This document shows, piece after piece, positions 33,112 to 41,385 of a stretch of DNA of 64,000 nt. The notes under the pieces were generated by a model. It was not told the DNA's origin, did no database searches, and saw only the letters and a program-made list of their open reading frames with translations. Location: positions 4,898,001 through 4,962,000 of the forward strand of contig NC_049566.1 of assembly GCF_013368755.1 (NCBI RefSeq). Reading direction: 5' to 3'. This DNA comes from Talaromyces rugulosus (lineage: Eukaryota > Ascomycota > Eurotiomycetes > Eurotiales > Trichocomaceae). Position numbers and translations under genes: made by a program. Each line of letters begins with the position of its first letter. Positions within the stretch are counted from its first letter, which is position 1.

Positions 33112-35244
33112 ATCCATCCCTCCTGGAAGGGATCGTCCTCGAGACCTTGTATCCGTAGGTTGGGAATAACCTCATGTCTGACGCGGTGGTTGCTGCGGCA
33201 GCCGGCTAATCAAAACAAAGGGCATCACGGTTTCCTGATTCGGAAGGCGGTTTGGTGCAGTAGTGGGTGGGTCCACCCACGCGTGTGTTGACATATGGGA
33301 ATTCTAAAAATAAACATGGGATGTTCCTTATCCACGCGCAGCAACACCTTGGTATGTGCCCCTTGTTGATTCCCCTGTTGATTGGTTTCGAGTTGTAAGC
33401 TATTATGGATATTTTGCTAATCTTAAATCATGGTAGTTCTTAGAATCAAGCTTTTTTCTTCGTCCTGTTCTGCTTCTGCCTCTGCCAGCAATGGTCCCCC
33501 GCGCCCCCAAGCCCGTTCGTCTCCCAGTTCAGGTGCATGTTGACCTATCCTGACGTTCTTGTAGAAAACCCTAACCTGTTGTGGGCCCTCGGGCTCTACT
33601 CGTTGTGGCCGCGGTGCTCGCTGCTCTGCTCTGGTAAGTGCTTCTTTGAGAGGTTCCTAGTCGGCTTTGAGTCGGTTCCTAGTGGAATGGTATAGTGCTT
33701 TGGTATCCCGAGTTACCGCAGTTGTCTCTGGGACTTCTCGTAATAGTTATCCAGCAGTTATTAGATCATTGGCTAATAGGTTTGAATAATAGGAGAATGT
33801 TTTTACTCCCCCTGCCGTCACTATCGAGGAGCTTGACGCATTCCTTGCTGTTGTAAGTAGTTCGATATAGGCTTTCTCAAATCGACCTTGGTTTCCCTTT
33901 CCTAGTAGGCTCCGTCTCGGGGCCTAGGTGGATAGTATATGTAGTAGATACTAATAGGTATATCCAATTTTTAGGAAGATTCGGACTTGTTGTTCTTTGA
34001 GCCTGATGCCGATATGACTGATCGCCTTGAGTCTGGCCCTGCCGGGGATGCTACTTTGGCTCCCTTGGCTGAAAACATGGTGGAGGATGCCGATAAGACT
34101 CTTTGTTATACACAGGCCGCCTCTGAGATGCCTGTGTCGGTGGCTTCTGCCCTGGGTATCCCTGATGTCCTTCTGTCTGGCGACCAGCCAGACTTTTTGG
34201 GATACTATGACTCTTAATCTGGGGCTTCTTTGTGTGCGCTTGGAGTACGCGGTCTATATTGGTTGACTAGTTAGGAGTTAGCTCGATTGGTGAGGGTCTT
34301 TTCTGCGTACTTTGGTGCTGTTCCTGTGGCGGATGAACGCTTAGTACTTTGGCAGAGCCACCCCTGTTTGTATTGTGCAAAACTGGTGGGCCGCTACTAG
34401 AATTTCTGTGTGCGGTGTCTGCCAACGGAAAAGTGTTGTCGCTGTTCCTGTTTGGGAGTAAAATGTGATTCTATACCAGACTCGCAGTTGGCCTTATTCT
34501 GTATTGTGCAAGTAATGTTCCGCTTGGGCGTGTCTCCAGAGGCCATCCGGGCAGCCGCTGATTGGGTTCGGGTTGTCGAGGGGACGCTTCGTAGAGAGCC
34601 ATCCTCGTCATCTTCTCAATCGCGGATTCACTTACTAGGACCATCCAAGTTAGACTGAGTCGCAGTATTGGAAGCCTGTCTTAACTGGATTGAAGGCATT
34701 ATAGGCCAGATTCTTCAAATTTTGAATTGGCAAGTAAGTGTAATCCCTTTTTAGTGTTTACTTTCAATGGGGCTTTTGCCTAGTCTAGTACTGATGGTAA
34801 TAGAATGAATATTTTGGTATTACGCCTGCCGCTGTTCCTGCTATTCCTGCTTCCCCTGCCGCCCGCCGTTATGGCGGTGTTTTGTGGAGTCCTCCTGCAT
34901 AGGGTGGTTCTTTGGGACAGTAGTTTAGTCTTGGTGGTTGGTTTTCTTTTGTTTTTTTGAATAATGAAATCTTCTTTCTCGTCGTGTGATTTCCTCGTAG
35001 AATCCTCGTTAAACCTGAAACCCGGTGGGAAAAACAGGAAGAGTGATTCCGGAGCACAGCCGGCTCCCTCTCATGGCCAAGTAGTAATCCTTGTTGGTGG
35101 TGCCAAGGGGTGTAGTGGAGGTGAGGAGGTCATATTTATATACTAGGACGGTTCCGAGTCGGAGCCTTTGTGGCTCCTAGTCGGCTTCGGGTAGGAGGCC
35201 CCAAAGTGATGAAGACCAAAAAAACCTGTTCTTAGGAAAAGGGT
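33112..35244. other. Element C 3' region
   Basis: Non-coding on the gag-pol strand. Holds the antisense gene above and two copies of the dispersed GAGTCGG-type repeat (about 33648-33685 and 35148-35200). Nothing else recognised at 34740-35140. Confidence 0.6.
33491..34658 (+). pseudogene. Antisense accessory gene in element C (Cys-rich, spliced, decayed)
   Basis: On the strand opposite gag-pol, in the 2.1 kb between the chromodomain end and the 3' LTR. It begins MVPRAPKPVRLPVQVHVD at 33491, then stops at TGA and TAA codons that would be CGA and CAA before C-to-T change. Plausible introns follow (donor GTAAGT at 33633, donor GTAAGT near 33853, acceptor TTTAG at 33974). The next exon starts EDSDLLFFEPDADM and runs to 34217. 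A Cys-rich block follows (HPCLYCAKL, FCVRCLPTEKCCRCSCLG, KCDSIP), then an open stretch to 34658. The cysteine spacing suggests a zinc-binding module. Not a known part of gypsy gag-pol, and function unknown. Confidence 0.5.
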
Positions 35245-38200
35245 CTATCTTCTTTTTGCTTTGTAGGCTGCCGACTGGTGATATTCCTCAAGGAGTTCCT
35301 TTGCATTGCCGAGGTCTTCTTTATCCAACCATTTGTTCTCATAAGAAGGATATCCAAGCCATTTTACCAAGTACTTGGTTCGTCCGCGGTAGGTGCGATG
35401 GTTGACGATGGCTTTGATTTCCCATTCTTCTTCGTCATCCACAATAATCGCTTGTGGTTCCTGTTCATTTTCTTCTCTTCTCCGTGGATAATACGGTTCT
35501 AATAAGGAGATATGGAAAATAGGGTGAATTTGACGCTAATTCGTTGGTAGCCGGAGCCGGTAAGCTTGCTTTCCTATCCTTTCGATAACCTTAAAGCTTC
35601 CTTTATATGGGAAGTCAAGCTTCTTGTTTGGTCTAAAGGATTTGAGGTTTTTTATGGATAACAGCACCCGGTCATCTACAGTGTACTCTTTTAGTTGGTG
35701 ATGTTTATTATAATAGGTGGCTTGCACTTGGGTTGCTTTTTTAAGATGAAGCTTTACCTGCTCCCTGATTTCTTTTAATTTCTTGACGCGTTCTTGCGTT
35801 GATTGAACTGTGGAAGGTTCAACATGGTTATCAAAGGGAGGCTTCGGGTCGAAGCTGACTAGGCCTCTAAGTAGGGTCGTCCTAGTGCTTGTATGTTTTG
35901 AGTTATTATAAGCGAACTGAGCTGCTGATAAATACTACGCCCAGTTATCCTGTCGCTGGTTCGTATAGCAGCGCAGATAGTGTTTTATAACCTGGTTCAA
36001 TCTCTCCGTCTGGCTGTCCGTCTGTGGGTGAAAAGCAGTGTTCAATCGTTGCTTGATTCCGAACTGATACATCAGTTTGGACTAGAATCTGCTAGTGAAA
36101 AGCGATCCTCGGTCAGTAACGATGCTATCTGGGTAGCCGTAGATGTTGAAAACTCTCTTGGTTATTATATCTGCAAGTTCTTCAGTATTAATACTCTTCT
36201 TACAAGGAATATAGGTGCCTAGCTTAGTAAAGCGGTTGATAATGACCAATATAGAGTCATAAACTTCTTTCTGAAGTCTGCTTAGAGGCAGGTCTATGAC
36301 GAAGTCCATAGATAAGCTTTTACTCGGTCCTAAGGGGACTGGTAATGATTGTAATTGACTATAAGGTCGGTGCCTTTGCACCTTTGCAAGCTGATATATC
36401 TTACAAGTACGAATGTACTCGTCTATGTCTTGGTCCATCCTGGGCCAATAATACTTTTGACTTATTAAGTCAAGAGTTCTTGCGACGCTGAAATGACCTG
36501 TATATGGGTGGTTATGATGCAACTTCATAAGTTCACTCCACAGAGCCATATCCTCTGGTATATATACCCTCTTGTGGTAATGTAGAAGACCGTTCTTAGT
36601 ACTCCAAGCCGCCTTTGAGTCCCCAACTCAGTTCTTAGTTGCCTTCGAGTCGTTTCCGACTCGGTTTCTAGGTAGGTTCCTAGTTGTCTTCGAGTCGTCT
36701 TCGACTCAGTTCCTAGGCGAGTCCGTTAATTTGGATTTAGAAATCCCGTCCGCCGGAACCATCTTCCGCTGAGAAAAGGTGTCCCCTTTCTGCAGCTTCT
36801 GTACTAGGTCTGCAGTTGACGGTGTTAAAGAGCCAAAAACGTCCTCGGCTTGCATTGCTCCAAGTGCAAGTCTTCTCTGGCAACGGCAGGCTCCGGAAAC
36901 CTGACCGTCTATACGCAAATCTGTACTGGGGCTCTCCCCTTGGGATAAGCTTGTCCTACTGGGACTATCCTCTAGAGATATCAAGCTTGCCAGCCTTATG
37001 CTGGACTCCAATGTGTTTAATTTCAATTTGTGTTGCAAAGTCGGTAATAATCCGACATCTTCTTCTCCCTCCCTGTCTTCAAAAAAGTCTGGGCGTCGGG
37101 ATGGAGCGTCTGAAGGGTTCTTTACCCCAGGCTTATATTCAATCTCGAAATCATAAGCCGCTAGAAGCTGAGCCTATCTGGCCTGCTTTGCATTCAACTT
37201 CTTCGCAGTGAAGAAGTAAGTTAAATTATTATGGTCTGTCTGCACCCTGATGGGGTGCTTGCTACCTTCAAGGTAGTGACGCCATTTCTGGAAAGCAAAT
37301 ACAATTGCTCCCAATTCCTGGTCATGCACCAGCCAACGACGTTCTGTCTCGCTATGCTTTTGGCTTAAGAAAGCAACTGGATGCCAGTATACTCGGTTTC
37401 TAGTCGGTTCCGAGTCGGAGCCGACCCGGGTCCTAATAGGATCCGTATCGGAGCCTAGTTGCAGAAGTATAGCTCCTCTTCCAACCTTCAAGGCATCCGT
37501 AATAATCTTGATTCTCTTCTCTGGGTCAAAATGTCTTACCACCAAAGGACTTTTGAAAACGTCACGAAGCTCTTCAAAAGCCTTCTTTGCTTCCGGAGTC
37601 AGTTTGAACCCACAAGTCCCCATTTTGGGATCTCCTTTAAGCATCTCAGACAGCGGTGCTGTTATGGTTGAAAAGCTTCTTATAAATTTTCTAAAGAACC
37701 CAATAAAGCCCAGGAAAACTTGGATCTCCTTTACAGACTTTGGTTCAGGCCAGTTCCGAATAACTTCAGTTCGTTCGGTGTCCATCGAGGTTCCTTGCTC
37801 ATCAATGACATAGCCTAGGAATTTTACCCTCTGCTGATGGAAACTGCACTTTGAAGCTTTTGCATATAGCCGGTGGTCTCTGAGCCTCTGCAGAACCTAT
37901 TTAACGTGCTTCACATGTTCTTCTTCTGATTATGAATAAATCAGGATATCGTCAAGGTAAACGATTACAAAATCATCAATAAGGCCTTTCAAGGCATCAT
38001 GAATATAAGATTGAAAGGTCACGGGGGCATTAGTCAACCCAAATGGCATGACTAAATACTCATAGTGCCCATACCGAGTTCAGAAAGCCGTTTTCCACTC
38101 ATCTCCGCGCTTGATTCTTATCCGGTGATATGCATCCCGGAGATCAATCTTGGTAAAGCGTTTAGATCCCGTCAATCGGTCCAGCATCTCGTCTATCCTT

Positions 38201-39045
38201 AGTAGGGGATAACGGTTTTTGACTGTAATCTCATTGAGACCGCGGTAATCCACGCAGACGCGTAAAGAGCCGTCTGCTTTCTTTGCAAATAAAATAGGTG
38301 CACCGGCTGGGCTTGTTGATTCTCGGATCCAACCCTTCTGCTGCATCTCTTCTAGGTATGTGCGCAGGTGTTCCAGTTCTTTCGCCGAGCATGGGTAAAG
38401 GGGTCCATAAGGAGGGCCCTTTACACCTGGTTGCAACATAATCTCATGATTGACATTCTCAGGAGGCAGGGTTGCCGCCTCCTTTTCTGAGAATACATCG
38501 GTGTACTCATTATAAGTGTCCGGAAGTTTTCCTTCTTCTGGTTCGACTGCTTCTGCAGATAGAAAGAACGTGGTCGCTGTTCTTGCCAGCAGTCCAAAGC
38601 GTCGAGGCGTCTCAATTTTAATCTTGGTGGGCAATTCTTTACTTTTTCGAAATTGCCACTTTTGCCCGCGCCAGGTAAGGATCATGGGATCTTCGTCCCA
38701 AAGCCAGGTCTTCCCTAGGATGGCTTCAAATCCGGTCATGTTGATTACATAGAACCGTAGGGGATAGTTCTTTTCTCTCCCCTTTGTGTCAATAACCGTG
38801 ATGTCAAGGTTGAGGATAGCGAAGCAAGTAGTGACCTGCCCGTCAACGAATTTGACAGGTTGTTCTAGGTTCCGAGTCGGCTCCCAGCCGGCTTCGAGTA
38901 GGAACCTATATGATATAAAATTCTCGTCTGCTCCAGTGTCGAGCATGGCGGTCACCTCGGATCTTGCTTCGGGAAGGTTCAATCTTATGTGAATTGGCAT
39001 AGCGAAGTTCTTCGAGTCTTCCTCCTTCCTCAAACTGGCAACCAC
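35245..39045 (-). pseudogene. Element C pol: protease, RT, RNase H, integrase, chromodomain, with nonsense codons
   Basis: Same frame as gag and no frameshift to the end at 35245. Protease has LDTGADENFIS (near 38935). RT has KIDLRDAYHRIRI (38130), MPFGLTNAP and [11 protein letters not shown] (37970). RNase H has QELGAIVFAFQKW and VQTDHNNLTYF. The integrase zinc region is HHNHPYTGHF...CKIY, where the final Cys of CxxC reads Tyr. The catalytic core has MDFVIDLP, IVTDRGSLFTS and DGQTERLNQ. The chromodomain (35270-35440) has KYLVKWLGYPSYENKWLDKE. Nine in-frame stops interrupt pol, and every one is a codon reachable from CGA, CAA, CAG or TGG by one C-to-T or G-to-A change. Confidence 0.9.
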
Positions 39046-39054
39046 GGGCAGTCC

Positions 39055-40197
39055 TCATTGGGTTTGCTCTTTGTCAGACTGTTTCTCAGTCTCCTTTTCC
39101 TTTTTTGTATGGGTAGCATTTAGCTTCGGGGGTGAAATTGGATTCCCTTCAGCGGTTTTGGTAGCTTTGCACTCGGTGGCATAATGGCCAGTACGATTAC
39201 AACGATAGCAGGTCACTGTCGACTTGTCCTTGTTCTTTGAGAAGGATTTCTGCTTCTTCTGAGATTTCTCTCGGTCGTTGTGATCTGATCTATATTTTCG
39301 CTTTCGAGTCGGCTTCGAGTCGGAACCTTCTTGGTTCCGAGTCGGACCTTGGCCTCCGGAGCGATTGTTATTCTCATTTTCGGCTTTCCTTTCCAATCTC
39401 CGCTCTTGCTTCTCGATTTGATACAATCGTTGAGCGGTAGTAATTAGGTCCGGAAGCTTCGCTGGGAGCGTACCCATTCTCGTGATATCCGAACGGATCT
39501 TTGGCAACAGCTTTGCCAGGAAGATTCGATATTTGAAGAGGTCTTCGGCCGGTGGAGGCCCGCCACTTCCTTCTCTCGCTTTCTCGTAGAGAATCGAGAA
39601 TTTGGAATAAAAAGCCTCAGGGTCTTGTCCATTTGACTGTGTTAGGCTTAATAAAGCCATAGCGCTGTTGATTCCTCGGTTCTGGGGGGATTCAATCTGG
39701 TCCTCCAACCAGGTTCGGAAATCGTCAAAGGTAAAAGATTGCAAGTTAATCGAATTTTTCTTCTCTCTCCATTGGATGCGGTGGTCTCCATCAAGCCAAG
39801 CGGCAGCATATTGGACTTTACTTGCTTCGTCGGGGTAGGACCGGGGACGACTTGAGATGTTGTTTTCCACGTCCTCAATCCATTCCTCGAATTCCTTGAT
39901 TGATTTTGAAGCGAAGCGCTTGGGGTCTGGAACCTTGGTGTCACGACGTTCGCTGGTAGTCGCGTGCGACGGTCCGGTGGTTCTGAGTCCTTGTATAAGG
40001 GCCTGCAGCATCTCCATGGTCATGTTGACCTGTGGAACAGCTTGTGGAGGTAATTCTTCGGAAGTCGCATCCTGCGCCGGTTCAGTACTGGTATGGTCCT
40101 GAGCCTCTTCCTCCTCGTGTACAAATCCCGGGTTAGGAACTGGAACAGTTCCCGGTTCATCCGGTGTTGGAGAAGTCATGCCTCGTGTAGTCACCAT
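39055..40197 (-). CDS. Element C Gag
   Basis: 380 aa, from the ATG 43 bases inside the 5' LTR to a TGA at 39055-39057. The N-terminal part is acidic and proline-rich. The middle is a retrotransposon Gag capsid region (FEEWIEDVENNISSR, QYAAAWLDGDHRIQW, FRTWLEDQIESP). The C-terminal part is basic with one CCHC knuckle (CYRCNRTGHYATEC) that binds RNA. Pol continues in the same frame after the single TGA, so the stop is either a natural readthrough site or a CGA-to-TGA mutation. The frame is otherwise intact and the protein could form particles. Confidence 0.9.
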   Translation of the reverse strand: MVTTRGMTSPTPDEPGTVPVPNPGFVHEEEEAQDHTSTEPAQDATSEELPPQAVPQVNMTMEMLQALIQGLRTTGPSHATTSERRDTKVPDPKRFASKSIKEFEEWIEDVENNISSRPRSYPDEASKVQYAAAWLDGDHRIQWREKKNSINLQSFTFDDFRTWLEDQIESPQNRGINSAMALLSLTQSNGQDPEAFYSKFSILYEKAREGSGGPPPAEDLFKYRIFLAKLLPKIRSDITRMGTLPAKLPDLITTAQRLYQIEKQERRLERKAENENNNRSGGQGPTRNQEGSDSKPTRKRKYRSDHNDREKSQKKQKSFSKNKDKSTVTCYRCNRTGHYATECKATKTAEGNPISPPKLNATHTKKEKETEKQSDKEQTQ

Positions 40198-40226
40198 CGT
40201 CTCGGAGTCGATTCGGATCCTCGTGG

Positions 40227-40237
40227 AAGCGGTTTAT
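40227..40237 (-). promoter_or_regulatory. Self-priming primer binding site of element C
   Basis: Two bases inside the 5' LTR edge the minus strand reads ATAAACCGCTT. Its exact 11-nt complement, AAGCGGTTTAT on the same strand, lies in the LTR at 40367-40377. A TATA-like TTATAAG at about 40411-40417 is 34-40 bases upstream of it, so the 11-mer would be the start of the transcript. Tf1 and sushi-type fungal chromoviruses prime reverse transcription with the first 11 nt of their own RNA. No tRNA-type TGG is present here. Transcription start is inferred. Confidence 0.7.
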
Positions 40238-40239
40238 AA

Positions 40240-40568
40240 TGTAAAGTGGGTGGTGTCTGAAAGACTTATATATGAGGGAGTTGGAACCTACTGGGCTCTG
40301 AGGGGGTTCCTACTAGGAGTCGAGGCAGTATATAAAGTAAATAGATATGGGTTATATTGATATAGAATAAACCGCTTGAGCCCCTTCATCCTGGGGGATG
40401 GGGTCTCAAGCTTATAAGCCTGATCTAGATGAGATCCTACTTCCTAACAGGGTTATATTCACCGAGCATGAGGGGTAGATGCATCCTTTGTGATGTATCA
40501 ACTCAACCCGCGGAGGATATGCAGGCCTTTGTAAGCCGGATCGGCATCCCCGAGCCTGGCACTTCACA
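40240..40568 (-). repeat. Element C 5' LTR (right copy)
   Basis: 329 bp. Contains the presumed promoter (TATA-like at about 40411-40417 on the minus strand) and transcript start at 40377. Followed by target-site copy GATAA (40569-40573). Confidence 0.94.
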
Positions 40569-40573
40569 GATAA

Positions 40574-40875
40574 TATCCAAGAATGATATGGTCTGAAGTA
40601 CTATGAGAAGGATTATCTGAAGCTATAATAATATAAATTAACAAACTATAAACATTCTATTAAATAATATTGAAAGATATTAAGTAGGCTAAAAACTGAA
40701 TAAAGACCTACTATAACAAGAAATATAAGGATATGTTAATCTTTAAAAAAGAGAAGAAAGTTTATTTATTATAATAAATAATTGGATAGAAAAAATTTAA
40801 TATTCTAAGTAAGAGACTAAGTAATAAACTTGATATTATTAAATATAAACTTTTTATAATTTAAAAAAAACTTGT
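40574..40875 (+). pseudogene. Element A, last fragment, truncated at about 40875
   Basis: Matches A' (complement of about 7985-8350) closely up to TTTAAAAAAAACTTGT, where A' continues TAATAATAAT but this copy switches to CACAGACGAAAACGCGG. About 860 bp of interior and the 3' LTR of A are therefore missing here. The break coincides with an abrupt rise in GC content. Confidence 0.8.
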
Positions 40876-41385
40876 CACAGACGAAAACGCGGTGGCCCCG
40901 TTGCCGCATCCCGCCTGGCGTCTGGCCGCCCTAACGAGGCCCCCCAGCACCGCCCGCGCCGCTGAGCACCGGGCGACCCCCCGGGGGGCCCCCGGGGCGT
41001 CCCGGTGCCACCCAGTGTCCCCCTGGTGCCCCCCAGGGGACCGGCCGGAAAACCGTCAAGTCGACGCGAAGGGGGGAGGGGGAAACAGGGCGCCGTCGGT
41101 GCCTGCCAGATGAGTATGAGAGAGCGGCCGGCCGACCACCTCTCGCCCTACCCCCCGTCTCACTCTTCTCCTTTTCTTCTCTTCTCTTCCTGCATCATCC
41201 GTACGCGAGCTCGTCTATACCGAAGGGGGAAACGAAGGCTCAGCGTCTGCTTTCACTGTTGGGGAGCCACTCCACTGGTCAGCTCCTCTGCCTTTTATAG
41301 CGAAGGACTCACAAAAAAAAAAAGGCCAAAAAAAAGGCCAAAAAAAAAAAAAAAAAAAAAACCAGTCCAGGAATCGGGCCTGAAG
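40876..41385. other. GC-rich leader between element A break and the tyrosine recombinase gene
   Basis: 40880-41120 is extremely C/G-rich (GACCCCCCGGGGGGCCC and similar). 41311-41362 is an A-rich run broken by GGCC. The recombinase frame is open upstream through this region, but residues there are low-complexity (poly-Lys) and the ATG at 41386 is the first with family-like sequence after it. If this is a Starship edge, the terminal repeat should lie in 40870-40900. Confidence 0.5.

Larger units (their letters stand above)
32783..40568 (-). mobile_element. Element C: Ty3/gypsy chromovirus, Tf1/sushi-like, young copy
   Basis: 7786 bp. LTRs 32783-33111 and 40240-40568, each 329 bp, TGTAAAGTGG...CACTTCACA, differing at a single base by eye (GGATCAGCAT against GGATCGGCAT). 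Target-site duplication GATAA at 32778-32782 and 40569-40573. Gag-pol is on the minus strand in one reading frame (40197 to 35245). A purine-rich tract next to the left LTR and a self-priming site next to the right LTR confirm the orientation. The nearly identical LTRs imply recent insertion. Confidence 0.95.

Noticed and set aside
35278..35502. Plus-strand frames over element C pol (also 36816-37211, 37508-37813 and 39857-40102)
   Set aside because: Antisense shadows of the continuous minus-strand gag-pol frame.
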